Below are positions 12,701 to 24,000 of a DNA stretch of 64,000 nt, piece after piece. Position numbers and translations under genes: made by a program. The number at the start of each line of letters is the position of its first letter. The stretch's first letter is position 1. The DNA is from Amyelois transitella (lineage: Eukaryota > Arthropoda > Insecta > Lepidoptera > Pyralidae): the NCBI RefSeq assembly GCF_032362555.1, contig NC_083507.1, positions 6,513,001-6,577,000 of the forward strand, given 5' to 3'. The notes under the pieces were generated by a model. That model was not told the origin of the DNA. It did not search any database and worked only from the letters and a program-made list of their open reading frames with translations.

Positions 12701-15700
12701 CGTTGCAAACTTGATCTAGGGATTTGATATTTATCAGCTGTTTTTATTTTTATATGATCCTTTTGATACCTCTTCTATGGCTATTATATATTATTGTTAA
12801 ATAATAAAAGTACAAAACATAAGAAACCCTAGCAGCTTTTCGATATCGAATAGGTACATCCCTAGCTTGTCGACATTAACTTAGGCACATCACTAGGGAC
12901 GGACACAGCGAACTAGCGCTATTTGTATATAAAGGATCTAAAATCTAAACGGTGAACCATTGAGTGTTCTATTTTACCTAGACATTTATTAAAGCCAACT
13001 AGGGCGTACGACAATAGCGCTATGCTCATACATCGGAACAATAGTGTCCCGGGTCTGTGCAGCGCCTTCTATGATATGAATGAAGTGAATACTAAAATGA
13101 TTTATGAATGCAAATGGCCACTGACATCTTGATCTTTTTTATCTATTGACTTTGAACTAGGGATGTGACATTCTCCATTAAAAACCGAAAATAAGATTGA
13201 GAGATACTAATAATATGTGTAATGGTTACTTAATACATTTACATATTGTGTCATATTAGTGTCAATGTCATTGTCAAGAGAGAGACTAACAGTTTGTAAC
13301 GGCCATACAAGACAATAAATCAGTTGGGCATTGCGTCATCATGCAAGCGAAGCTCGAATGTTTTATTTATAAATATTCTAATTAATCATAAATTCCTATA
13401 TGAAACACATATTTACATACATAAAAATATAAGTACATATTATTATACCTTTTCATAATGATTGACAATATATAAAATCATGTATTTTATGGGGTAGACA
13501 GAGCTAACAGTCTCGGAAAAACCGAACTTATTCCCCAAGTCGCCTTTAACGACATCCATGGGAAAAAGATGAAGTGGTCCAATTCTTAAGTGCCAGGGAC
13601 CACATAACATAATAATTTAAACGTGCAATATAATACCTTATTATTAAATTTCTTACTGGTCACAAAATTTTGGTATACTTGTCAACGCATCTAAATATCA
13701 GGTAATAATAGCAGGTAGTGGTTAACAACGGGGTAAAATAGACTTTACTTCTGCTCCTCCTGCCTGTGTACAATGGCGTCATGATACCATACAAACCTGC
13801 TGTCAAGAACTTTGGTCTGTACATTGACCCATCTCTTTAGTGGAGTAAACAAATTCTTGAGATCAGAAGTTTTCATTCCATATTAAGGTTTTTCATATTA
13901 TTCAATATTCAAAATTTTCATTGGATAGGAATATTTTATCAAAACTGCAGTTACTTTAGTTCTAACCTTGATTCTCACGATCATCGATTATGCTGATGTT
14001 TGTTATTCTGACCTATATGAAGAATTTCTTATATATAATATCCTCGGAACGTGTCAGAACTTCAGGTAGGTACTAAAATGGATTTGTCATATTTTTATTG
14101 AATGGTAGTAGAATATTAACCGAGTATTTATTTTGAATCGTATTGATTTGATATTCTAAGGAATCGACTGACAGTTGACTGCAGCAACGGCAGCAACACT
14201 AGTGCACGTTATTCTTTATTTCACCAAATGCCATTCATCAATTTGTTTCCTTTGCTTACGTACTTAGAGGTAGAAATATAGCGTTTCGGTTATTTACTCT
14301 TTGGTAGAGAGAGAGAGAGAGATTGGTTAGAGTAAAGCTACAAAGTTGATTTGCCTGTTGTTTTCGGTTTCAGTGTCGGTAAGATCTATTGCCACTTTAT
14401 TGGTATCAGAGTTTACTTACCTGTGCGATTACAAACGATAACTGTACTTTTAATAAGCACGGAAACGGTACATTATTCAAGTTATAGTTACTCTAACTTT
14501 TCTGAGAAAATTCGGTACAAGATCTTGTATTGTTTATTACGTTATTGTTACGTACTTGCAATTGCAATGTCTGACGTCCAAGAAGTTACAATAACCTTGG
14601 TTGGTGTAAAGAAAAATCCGGGCGGTGAGTGCTTAGTTCTGATGATCATCTAGGCAGCATACCTTTTCTTCCTTTTCCTTCTGGCTTTAGTCCCGGTTGC
14701 GTCCACTCTGGAAAGTCTCTTTGACCATGGATCCTGGAATGGGTGAATCAGGTTTTTACTTGAAGCCACTCCCATTTCACCTGTGCAACCTTTGCAGGTA
14801 AGCCTAACCCATATTGGATTCATGGTTACACATCCAGTTAACTGAATGTGTAGGTTTCCTTACAATATTTTCCCTCACCATAAGAGCATTGGTTAAATTT
14901 AAACTAATGTACATAAATTTGAAAATAGTCATTGATACATGGCCAAGTTGGGATTTGAAATAGTGTCTTCCTGCGCCTCACACATTTTGACCAGGCACCT
15001 TACTGATTCAACCACTGATTCTTTTGCATACCTTCTCTTCTTTATAATTATGTCTCCAGAAGACAGTCATACCATCATATACTGTGTCTCATGTAGGTAC
15101 CTAGTAAGTTTCATTTATTGGACTTGGTTTCATAACATGACTTTTTGAATAAATTTAGATCTGTCCTGATTGAAAAAGTCTAATAAACATACATACGTAC
15201 ACATTTTATTTATTTGTTACTAATGACATGGTAGTGGTCAAATGTACCTCTTTGATGGTGAAAGGTGATATACCTAATTATGAAGATAGGTCCATTATTA
15301 TTAGAAGATTAGCTTTTACAAACAAATAATGAAGTTACAAACTTTACCTCTTTATTATATATGTATTTTGATTATTGATTTCATTTTAGACCAATCTAAC
15401 AACATGAATGCGTCTAACAATGATGGCAGGGGTGATGATGAACAGGGTGATGATTTCATAGAAGATAATTTTGTTCCACCGGTCAGGGAAAATAACAAAT
15501 TCAAAGGAGCTGGGCCAGGAAACTTTAGGTAACAATTATTTAATATAGTAAACTGCACTGTTATTGTATAGGATACCAAAAATGATTTCACTAAATGACA
15601 CACTATTGCTAATTTAATTTTGCAGAATTAACACCTTTTATTTGCACAATTTGTAAAAAAAATTATGTATTAACACGAAGGTGGCTGACTGAGTGATGCA

Positions 15701-18700
15701 CAGTCAGTTAATGCACAGCCCACCTACACTACTAAACCAATTGGGCTGGAATTAAACATGCAGATATATGTTGTATCTATATCTAAGTAACTACTTTTGA
15801 TATAGGTATACACTAAGAAACACTTTTCATTATATGCAAGTGGAGCTGTGGGCATATACTCTATTCAGAAAATAAGGTGTTAATTTGAGAAATAAAAATT
15901 AAGAAAAAGCATATAACAGCGTTTTGTGATAAGTAAGTAGAAGTACTGTGGCAAATGTTGAAAGGTAGTTGAAGACAAATATCTTGATCAAATTCAAGAT
16001 GACTTAGTGAAAGGTCTAGACAAGAGTATGAATGATGATAAAGCGTTATGAAAGTTTATTGTTGATTGAAATGAGAGGAGTATGCAGGGATCGTGGAAAG
16101 TGGAAGATGTTATCAGTCTATACCCTTTTAGGCTTCAGACTGGTCTGTCTCACCTGTTGTTCCATCACTGTTTGCTTGTTTAGGCATGGTTTTATGGTTC
16201 TACCTCTGGCATTTTATGTTTATATGATGTTTTAGTAGGACAAAATTTATTGGTTTATATAAATATTATTTGTTACAGAAATAGGCACTACCAGAATGCC
16301 TATGGAAATTATAGAGGAGGATATGGTCCGCAGGGAGAATTTGGTCCACCAATGGGACCACCACCAGAATTAGGTTTTGGCCCCATGCCACGTTATGGTC
16401 CTGGGCCTAATTTCCCTATGGGTCCTAACTTTGGGTGGGGCAGAGGCTTTGGACCAGATGGCCCTCCAACCTTCAGAGTTGAAAATAAAGTTCTTAGATT
16501 TCTTTCTAGTATGTATAACTATTTTTATTGTACTTAATAACTTTATGGTACAAGAAAGAGACCACAAAACATAAAAGACATGTCTACAATGACAGCAGAC
16601 TTATTCCATTAGAGATCTCTTCTAGTCAATCACCAAATAATTTAAGGGAATTCACATTTTTAGAATATTTGTTTGTTCTTAGCAGATTGAAACACACTTT
16701 CCATAACACTCTATATTTTATACCCGTAGATTGGCTCTGAGATATCAAATTAAAAGTGTAGACCATGTAAGACTAAATTGAACATGATCTTTTAGTTGTT
16801 TCCAGACTGTTGGCTCTGTCATGTTATATTGGATAAATAACTAACCTTATTTAATAGTTGTGTGGTTCCCGGCACCAATACAAAAAAGAAAAGGACCACT
16901 CCATCTCTTTTCCATGGATGTCGTAAAAGGCGACTAAGGGATAGGCTTACAAACTCGGGATTCTTTTTTTGGGCGATGGGCTAGCAATCTGTCACTATTT
17001 GAATCTCAATTCTATCATTAAGTCAAATAGCTGAACGTGGCCATTCAGTCTTTTCAAGACTGTTGGCTCTATCTACCCCGCAACGGATATAGACGTGACC
17101 ATATATATATGTATGTATGTACCGGTCCAGCAGTTTAGTTGTAAAAGAATATACATATGACACATATAAGGACGGCAGACTTATGAACAGATAGAAAATT
17201 ATTAATTATTACTAGCTATTGCCGGCGATTATTTGCCTTAAAGCTTTATTTTTTTTAGGATGCGGAGTTGCTAAAGAGAATTTGAGAAACTTGCCCAGAG
17301 CATTGTTGATGTTGATCGAGCCCACCTATTGTGGATTATGTGGAATAAGTCTGGATACTTTATCTATGTGTAAGTTGAAGATCTGTTCATTATTTACTTA
17401 CTCGTTTTTACCTGCATGTCATATATAAATAAATAAAAAATAAATATATACGAGACAAATTACACAGATTGAGTTAGCCTCGAAGTAAGTTCGAAACTTG
17501 TGTTACGAGATACTAACACAACGATACTATATTTTATATTAAATACTTATATAGATAAACATCCAAGACCCAGATCAATCAGAAAAAGTTCGTTTCTCAT
17601 CGTGCCCTGGCCGGGATTCGAACCCGGGACCTCCGGTGTCACACACAAGCGTACTATCGCTGCGCCACAGAGGCGGTTATCAAAAGTTAATATATTAACG
17701 GAACAAAGACTGGTCTTATAGCCTCGACATACGATGATACGATATCTTTGCTTTCGCCGCTGTGATGAACTTCAAACAATTAGAAATTTTGAATCTAATC
17801 TATAATCTCTTCGACTGCCGCTTGTTTCTGAGGATGCGTCGGACTAAACCATACACTAGTTTCGGGTGCTTCTCTTTGCCGCTGCACGTGGAAGTTCTTT
17901 TATATACCTACATTTGATTTATTCATACCCCGACGTAACGCCGCGAGAGAAAATATACTATGAAGTAGCTCAGCTCGTGTATTCGACCTAAAACAAACAA
18001 ACTTAGGTAATTTCGCATTTGTAATATTTTGTGGATGTTGGAATTATTTCTATTTCATTTCTTTTTTAAACAAATCTTACAAATTTAAATAAATTGATGA
18101 ATGGGAGTTGATCAAAGTGTATAATAATATTTATTTGCAGCACGAATGCATTATGTTTCGAAAAATCATCTGAAGAATCAAAGAAAGTGGCTCTCCAACC
18201 AACAAATGGGGGGGCCAGGGCAATTTCAGCAGCGTAAAGAGGTAAATGGACAATTTGACAATGTAATGTTTCAGTAGGTATTTTGCCGATAACACTTGTT
18301 CACATGACAATTATCCTGTTAAATATAGATGACGATCCCCTCTCTATGTTACACACGTTAATTTAACTCTGTGTAACGCGATGTTTGCTGATATGTTCAC
18401 TTGTGCTACTGTCTACATCATTATAGTAAAGTTACTTTTACTATGACGGCTGTTGGCAATAAAAATCAAGTGAATGTTATGTGAACTATTTCGTCAAAAT
18501 AGAAACTTACATTGGGACAAGTTGTCTGACTCTGCGTTTAAAATAACGCCGAGGTTCATTTCATGTGTATATTACTTTTACTAAAAATTACCATTTTCTG
18601 GTGTTTTATTTTGAATTTATTCAGAAAAATACCAAAGTATAAAATTGAACATAATTTGCAGCAGTCTAATTTTTTGGGACTATTAATTAATATCTCCCGT

Positions 18701-21700
18701 CTATAATATTATGATTTTAATTGTTTTCGTTCATACCAAGTTAAGTTCTCCGGAATTATATAGGGCCCAGAAGTTATATTTTGAGATTTCAGCATGATTA
18801 CTTGTGTGAGCTGGTACTAGTAGTTGGTTGGTAGTAGGCTAAGGAGTAGTTAATGTTGCCAGACGGCAGACCCGCAGGGATATGTTTCTGTAGTTTTATC
18901 CTGTTGCACTATTTTTGTTCTCTAGCCCCCCGTGAAGTCCCGCGACCTGTACTGCGAGCTGTGTGATGTCCACATCACATCTAAAAGTCATGCCGATACC
19001 CATTATGCAGGAAAACCCCATCGGGCGTAAGTATTTATTCATTATTAAGAAGATCCTAAAACTTTTGTCAAATTGTGTCGCAGAGACATCGGCTAATATT
19101 CTATCAATACGATCGGTAAAACAACGTAGAGCGTTAGTGATCGAATCGGTAAGGTGCACGCTTAAAATGCGTGATTCACATAAAAAGCACAGGTTCAAAT
19201 CCACTCGGCCATGTACCAATAACTATTTTCGGTTCTCCTGAAAATGTTGCGGAGGTCAGATGGGTGTCGCTTTGGGTACAAATCTGACTCACCTAATTCA
19301 GGATCCAAAAGGGCATACCCCGGGCTCCTCTCCAGAGTGTTGAGGATACAACCGATGTTAAATTTGATGACATACTTACTACAAATTGCAGAAAATAGAA
19401 TACATTTTTATTATGTGGTGTTTACAATCTACTTAGTTGCTGCGATTTTGTCTAGTTGCGTAAAGATTATAATGTGAGTTGACAGTATTTTACATTACCT
19501 GTTTTATTTGTTTGCAGTATCGTCGAGGGACGTAAACTAGCCAAAAATACATTTTTACTCCAACGCGGAATGGAGAATAGACTGTGAGTTATTTCTAGTA
19601 TATTTTTATGGTTCCAACATAAGAAAAATAACCCTTTAGTAGTTTTTTCATTCATTCTCAACTATTTAATTGAGATAGTATATGCCGAGTAGAGTAAGGA
19701 GCGTCGTTGGTCGAATCGGTAAGGTGCCTGATCAAAACGCGGTTTTGCATAAATGCACCATTTCGAATGCCACCGCGGCAATGTATCAATGACTAGTTTC
19801 GAAGTTATGTACATTAGTTTGATACCTAAAGACTGAATGGCCACGTTCAGCTATTTGGCCTAATGATAGAATTGAGATTCAAATAGTGACAGGTTGCTAG
19901 CCTATCGCCTAAAAAAGAATCCCAAGTTGGTAAGCCTATCCCTTAGTCGCCTTTTACGACATCCATGGGAAAGAGATGGAGTGGTCCTATTCTTTTTTTG
20001 TATTGGTGCCAGGAACCACACGGCACTTTTGATACCTAACCAATGTTCTTACGGTGAGGGAAAACATAGTGAGGAAACCTGCACATTCAGGCAACTGGAT
20101 GTGTAACCATAAGATTCAATGCGGGTTAGGTTCCCCTGCAAAGGTAACGGATGACAGATGGGCGTCACTTGTAAAAATATGATGGGACTATAGCCAGGAA
20201 GGAGAAGATGCTGAGTACACTATTGATATTTTCTCTAACGCCATCTTCAGATGGGGAAGAGGTATTGATTTAAATTAGTGACATGGATATAATTTAGAAA
20301 TAAAAAGAAAGTATATTGGTATTAGAAAAAATAATTTATATTTGTTATTATTATTATTATTTATAAATAGGGAGATGCTTATTCGTCGCGAGAAGAAACA
20401 CCTGAAATCCGAAGAGAACGGGCCAAAGGAAGAAACCAAATCTAAGGCCATTTCGCCCGAACTATATTGCGACATTTGCAAGGTAATTTTTTTTTTACAA
20501 ATGTTTGAATGAAACTTCGTCGAAACGCGATTGGATAACGATGTTAAAAAAGTCCAATTCACATTAAGTCAAATTCGCAATAATAATTGGTCCAATATGC
20601 AGTTATTTTTTTCCCATGAGTAAATTTTGCATGACAGTAGCTGGTAAAATGTGAGAAGAATTATTGTCAAACTTGAAGCAAAACAAATATTGTATTTGTT
20701 AAGTGATTAGATCAATTGCGGATATGACAAGTCCGAACCGATTTATAAATTTCATTGTCATCTCTTAGGTCTCCGCAAGGTTTCCCTCTCGACATTTTCT
20801 CGGAGGCTCATTCACGAACCTTGACCAGGCATATGTTTTATCTTCTCCGTCTCTATCTCCGAGATAAAGAAGTGATAGAGAGAGTATGGAAGACTTTAGA
20901 CTTGTCAATAGAACACCTAATGCAGGTTGCGGTGGTTCGATTCACGACTCGCAGACTTTGTCGAGGGCGCAAAGTCTCTTAAAAATAAATGTAAGCCATT
21001 TGATATTTTGTCTTAAAACCACAAAATCACAATAATCTTTTCAGACGTCTGTGACGTGCTCTGAGCAAATGACGATGCACTTGAATGGAAAAAAACATCT
21101 GACTAAGGAAAAGCAGCACATATTGAAGATGATGACGGGCCAGGCCGACAACCAACCCGCCGCTGTTGAAGGTAAGGCAGCAAACATACAAACTATAATC
21201 ACATCTATATCCTTTGCGGGGAAGACAGAGTCAACAGTCTTGAAAAGACTGAAAAACCACGTTCAGCTTGGTTTAAGATAGAATGTAGCTTCAAACATAT
21301 TTCACATCAAACATCAGAAGTATCATTAAATTAGACCAGTGATATTTAAGTTTATTATTACAAACAAAAATACAAATCTTTTCTCTTTGTAATATTAAGT
21401 ATGAAGGAGCGTAGCCTCGCGCTCTAGTTTTTTTTTTTTATATAATAAAATAGCTTTCACTCGCGGCTCCGCCAGCGTTAAAAGTACCCTTTATCCTTCT
21501 TTGTGTATCTATTATACTATACTATATGTACCTATGCAAAATTTCATGCAGATCGGTTAAGTGGTTTAACTTAGATGTAACAAACAAACTTAATTTCGCA
21601 TTTGTAATATAAGTATGGATTTTAATTTAGATGAAGACATGAATGAGAATGCAGAACAAGAACAGGAAGAAGGGGATGAAGAAGTGGCTGAAAATGAAGG

Positions 21701-22015
21701 TAAAACTTTATGATACACTTTAGGGTCATACGTACAGATTTAATAACGAATATTAAACTTTTGTAGGTACAAAAGTTATGTTGATGACTTAATTTTATTG
21801 AGGAAAGACCACTTCACACTGGTGTGTGGTATTGTGTAATATTTGACTATAGCTTTGACAGATAATTCCGTGACTATTTTAAATATGTTTTTACATTAAA
21901 AAATTTTAAAATTTTCCATATCATTTTCTCAGAAGCTGGTGGCGAGGAAAATCAAGATTTTGATTGGGAAAATGGTAGCGGCAATTGGGATGAACCTGCT
22001 GCTAATAATGAGTAG
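797..22015 (+). CDS. Pep: Pep-like RGG / U1-type zinc finger RNA-binding protein, 18 coding exons
   Basis: Exons: 797-885, 1082-1278, 1707-1826, 2123-2321, 2751-2858, 3870-3941, 4321-4449, 5916-6055, 15390-15528, 16279-16508, 17259-17369, 18141-18241, 18926-19026, 19518-19583, 20371-20482, 21045-21171, 21631-21699, 21933-22015. All have GT-AG borders and matching phases, and join to 730 codons. Residues 1-200 are RGG/FRGG repeats; 200-350 are Pro/Tyr/Gln-rich and prion-like; 415-465 are Gly/Pro/Met/Phe-rich. Three C-x2-C-x12-H-x5-H fingers (U1/matrin class, often binding double-stranded RNA) start at Cys499, Cys555 and Cys634. The tail is acidic and ends in NWDEPAANNE. This order and length fit insect Pep, a nuclear protein of active hnRNP transcription sites. 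No RRM or DZF domain was seen. The 9.3-kb intron after exon 8 is far longer than the others, so a two-gene model (an RGG protein, then a zinc-finger protein) is the main alternative. Confidence 0.65.
6056..9898 (+). other. First part of the large Pep-like intron
   Basis: This is AT-rich intronic DNA with no long open frame. Three AG acceptors here (exon starts 7046, 7693 and, beyond the next feature, 10922) would be read in phase 1 from exon 8 and quickly meet a stop, so they are only candidate alternative last exons. A degenerate dispersed-repeat tail lies at about 8680-8800 (accgattctcatgaaatttt followed by cgggacagctagtagg). Nothing else is supported. Confidence 0.35.
9899..9978 (+). CDS. 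Pep: Candidate alternative exon with ATG at 9921, phase-compatible with the zinc-finger half
   Basis: An acceptor (ttaaattacag) precedes 9899 and a strong donor (acag/gtgagc) follows 9978. ATG 9921 opens 19 codons reading MVKSLHSDPEVYENPAEET and ends in phase 1, the phase needed to join the exon at 15390. If exon 8 (ending 6055, also phase 1) is spliced here instead, the frame stops at once at TAA 9901-9903. The exon could therefore serve as a leader or first coding exon for a zinc-finger-only isoform, or as a terminating exon for an RGG-only isoform. Splice signals and phase are seen directly; its use is inferred. It may be a cryptic exon. Confidence 0.4.
10119..10372 (+). repeat. tRNA-headed SINE, family S1, plus-strand copy
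   Basis: The head matches the other two S1 copies (17421-17679 minus, 29578-29845 plus). It has an A-box-like stretch ending gcagcggtag and an intact B box ggttcgaatcc, the internal RNA polymerase III promoter elements of tRNA-derived SINEs. The body carries the shared tcgttgagttagtatct segment and ends in an AT-rich ATTT-type tail. It is not a functional tRNA, because no paired acceptor stem follows the T arm. Confidence 0.75.
10373..14566 (+). other. Second part of the large Pep-like intron
   Basis: Mostly non-coding AT-rich DNA. It holds decayed S2 SINE pieces at about 11570-11672 (cgcctcttacgacat...ggagtgg) and 13488-13605 (ggggtagacagagctaacag...ccatgggaaaaagatg). A short AG microsatellite lies at about 14308-14326, shortly upstream of the internal first exon at 14567, so about 14250-14566 is the likely internal promoter and leader. 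No further gene is supported. Confidence 0.4.
14567..14624 (+). CDS. Pep: Candidate internal first coding exon of the Pep-like gene
   Basis: ATG 14567 opens 19 codons reading MSDVQEVTITLVGVKKNPG, followed by a strong donor (ggcg/gtgagt). The exon ends in phase 1, exactly the phase of the acceptor at 15390, giving a 398-residue protein that keeps all three zinc fingers and the acidic tail but lacks the RGG and Tyr/Gln-rich half. It has no obvious upstream acceptor, which suits a true first exon. The exon is visible in the sequence; promoter activity is inferred. It could instead be the first exon of a separate gene if the RGG exons end on their own. Confidence 0.55.
14665..15015 (-). repeat. 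Full-length SINE, family S3, minus-strand copy
   Basis: Read on the minus strand, the head at about 15010-14940 is tRNA-like (gaatcagtaaggtgcctggt, then a B-box-like run near 14955). The body has the family signatures seen at 20040-20200 and 35580-35700: ggaaacctacacattcagtt, a tgtaaccatgaatccaatat-type run, and a GAGTGGACGC end. It lies just downstream of the internal first exon at 14567-14624. Confidence 0.65.
15935..16128 (+). pseudogene. 3' fragment of the RTE-like LINE
   Basis: The stretch shares ordered words with the last 190 bases of the LINE at 26345-27170: tatcttgatcaaattcaaga, then gtatgaatg, then gtatgcagggatcgtggaaa. Small insertions and a stop break the frame, so it is a dead, truncated copy. 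It sits in the intron before Pep-like exon 10. Confidence 0.65.
16858..17118 (+). repeat. SINE S2 copy with ATGT-repeat tail
   Basis: It starts with tgtggttcccggcaccaata, contains the diagnostic ccatggatgtcgtaaaaggc and ggctctatctaccccgcaac, and ends in an (ATGT)n tail. It aligns along its whole length with the copy at 53523-53759. Orientation is set by the 3' tail. Confidence 0.75.
17421..17679 (-). repeat. tRNA-headed SINE S1, minus-strand copy
   Basis: The reverse complement starts with the S1 head: A-box-like gcgcagcgatagt and B box gggttcgaatcc. The body runs through the tcgttgtgttagtatctcgt segment to an AT-rich tail at 17421-17450. It lies in the intron after Pep-like exon 11. Confidence 0.75.
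19115..19370 (+). repeat. SINE S3 copy, degenerate
   Basis: The tRNA-like head cgaatcggtaaggtgcac is at about 19143, a B-box-like caggttcaaatcca follows near 19190, and the S3 body has ggaggtcagatgggtgtcgc and cataccccgggctc. It lies within the Pep-like intron after the exon coding zinc finger 2. Confidence 0.65.
19700..20212 (+). repeat. SINE S3 copy interrupted by a nested SINE S2
   Basis: The host S3 has a tRNA-like head (gtcgaatcggtaaggtgcct) at about 19710 and its body resumes at 20040 with acggtgagggaaaacatag and gaaacctgcacattcaggca. The gap is filled by an S2 element at 19830-20027, in opposite orientation to the copy at 16858. The insertion is bounded by a perfect 12-bp duplication tttgatacctaa at 19818-19829 and 20028-20039. 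Confidence 0.75.
21440..21625 (+). repeat. Dispersed repeat, 'ctcgcggctccgcc' family
   Basis: The run tcactcgcggctccgccagc near 21457 recurs at 63550 as tcgctcgcggctccgccggc. Its tail ends tttcgcatttgtaatataag, a motif also left at about 18010-18030. This is the kind of non-LTR or non-autonomous repeat end scattered widely in lepidopteran introns. Confidence 0.55.
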
Positions 22016-22999
22016 AGTGTAAGTACTTCAACTCATAACGGTTTTAATAAGACTTATTGAAGTTTGAAACAAAAACGAGCGAACAAGACTGGGCGATTTC
22101 GTCTGCAAAAAGTTTTGTTATTTCTCTTTTAGGGAAATCTCGGGAAATACTTTATGTGCGGGAAGCACAACAATAAATTACAGTCTTTTTTTTGTGACCA
22201 ACCGAAACTTGCTGGAAGTTTGGGCTTTGCGTTGATGATAGATACGCACAGATACCATACCACGTCTATATCCCTTACGGAAAACAGTGGCAATAGTTTT
22301 CTTCGTTCGTGCTATAGTCACGCCCTTGACCATGGATTCTGGATTGGGTGATTCAGGCTTTCACACGAAACTAATGTACATAACTTCGAAAATAGTCATT
22401 GGCACATGGCAGAGGTGGGATTTGAAACGGGGCCTTTTTGCGCATCACGCATTTTAATCGGTCACCTTACCAATTCGACCACCTGATTCGATGACGCTTA
22501 GACATAGTTAATAGTCACAGTATTTAAAGGTAACTTTTTATATATAGTTCAAAAGCTTGAAAAAGTATCTCGGGAAAAGGAACTGTTACTGATGTTCTTC
22601 GCCACTAGATTAGCATGGATGGTTGCACTAGATTTATGTATAGATTAATTCCATAGTCGCCTTTTCTCACATCCGAGGGCAGACGCGTAGTGGTCCCGGG
22701 AAACTCATGGGTAACAAATAAAATAACATCACTTTCTTATTTTCTGTCGTTTTTCAAATCGCGGCTGCAAAGTTCGGGAATCCGCACGCACGAGAAAAGC
22801 TAGACTATCATTTGGCTGCTATAACGAATAAGGTTTTGCGATCTCTAATCAGCACTAGTAGTAATTATACCCAAAGAGCATAGGTTGTCGGTGCAACTGG
22901 GAAGACGCAAAGTGAGAAATATGACTGTCTGGTGACAGTCAGATGGTATAATATAATTAAGATGTTCTGTTCTGAATCAAAATTATTTATTTGTTTCAG
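22016..22999 (+). other. Likely 3'-UTR intron of the Pep-like gene, with SINE S3
   Basis: A strong donor (agagt/gtaagtac) lies just after the stop codon and an acceptor (tgtttcag) precedes 23000, so this stretch is probably an intron in the 3' UTR. Inside it, about 22240-22495 is a minus-strand S3 SINE with its tRNA-like head near 22400-22490 (gaattggtaaggtgaccgat on the minus strand) and an S2-like scrap at 22255-22320. No coding sequence is seen. Confidence 0.5.
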
Positions 23000-23115
23000 G
23001 TATCTACCCAGAAGTGTGAATACAAGAAATTATATCTTTTTTTCGTAGAAAAGATGTGTGCACTGAATTGTCTTTAAAATTAAAATACATATAATAAAAC
23101 ACTTTGATAAAAATG
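23000..23115 (+). terminator. 3'-UTR exon and polyadenylation signal of the Pep-like gene
   Basis: After the acceptor tttgtttcag the short exon runs to a canonical AATAAA at 23093-23098, with cleavage expected about 10-25 bases later. A second AATAAA-like site lies near 23132. The assignment rests on splice signals and position only. Confidence 0.5.
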
Positions 23116-23220
23116 TTTCATGTACTAGTGGAAAATAAATGTATGTAACCAATCATTGTTTCCTTGCAAAATTAAACAAAATAATTACATTTTCCGGTCC
23201 AGGGTCTGGATTGAGGAAGC

Positions 23221-23460
23221 CTATGAGCATCGCCTACGGGTGCTTCGTAGAGCACCCCGTTTCAACCCCATCCACAGTAGCAACGCTAACATTGCCAGCA
23301 GCGTTAACAGCAGGACTCCATGTAGCTTAGGGTCGCTAAGAGATAAGGATATATTAGCACCACCACCACCTTTTTTGGGCTTCGCTGCACTTCCCTGTTT
23401 CGATGATCCCGATGCGCTCTTGGCCATTTTCGTAGACGAATTCGTTTGTAGCAACCCCAT
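23221..23460 (-). CDS. Small putative tail-anchored membrane protein, unknown
   Basis: A single-exon open frame of 79 codons, or 68 if the second ATG at 23427 (start MAKSASGSSKQGS) is used. The N-terminal half is Ser/Lys/Gly-rich and hydrophilic, with a short glycine run. Next comes one strong hydrophobic span (VLLLTLLAMLALLLW) and then a basic C-terminus rich in Arg. This is the layout of a small tail-anchored or single-pass ER protein, though I recognise no family; it is not an obvious Sec61-beta or SERP1 match. It converges with the Pep-like gene, and no clear AATAAA follows its stop. Local composition is GC-richer than the surroundings, which favours coding. It could also be the last exon of a spliced gene or a chance frame. 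Confidence 0.35.
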   Translation of the reverse strand: MGLLQTNSSTKMAKSASGSSKQGSAAKPKKGGGGANISLSLSDPKLHGVLLLTLLAMLALLLWMGLKRGALRSTRRRCS

Positions 23461-24000
23461 ACTTGAATATTTTGTTCAATTTTACATAAAAAGCTGTGTG
23501 TTTCTACTAGTTGTACAATATTTCCATATTTTATTTGCTTAGTTGGTTTTGATGTTTGTAATCTGTGTTGACGGATTAAAGTCTAGGAAGTGATTGATTT
23601 TTTACTTTTTTGAATTCTTTTAAGTTGACATTTCTATGTAACGAAAGCAGAGACGCGCGGGTGGGCTTTATAGGTACATTTTGAATGAAAGCGTGTAAAG
23701 GTTTTTAATTATGTACCTACGTATTATGAAGAAGCTAGAGATGGTGGTTTCATACACCATGTAGGCCTTACACCACTTGTTTACATGTTTTTCGTCTTGT
23801 GGTGAAGAAAACGTTTCTTGAACAAGAACCCACGGCATGCGTGTATGATGCTGCTCTTCCACGGTGGTACAATGTGGGGACGCCACAACGCTCACTGCGG
23901 CAACCTACTTTATTCCTATAACCATGCCACAACAAATCTGTACTTATTCCTTACGGGATAGATAGATCTAAAAATACGGGTAAGAAACTGTCGAAAAAGG
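23461..24000. other. Intergenic stretch, no gene recognised
   Basis: An open frame on the minus strand at 23668-23895 carries no recognised motif. The sequence tacaccatgtaggcctta with a flanking GC-richer patch at 23740-23890 has the look of a dispersed repeat, but I cannot name it. Confidence 0.3.

Noticed and set aside
19094-19240. Long frames on both strands around 18900-19240
   Set aside because: They cover the true zinc-finger-2 exon (18926-19026) in other frames and then the adjacent S3 SINE.
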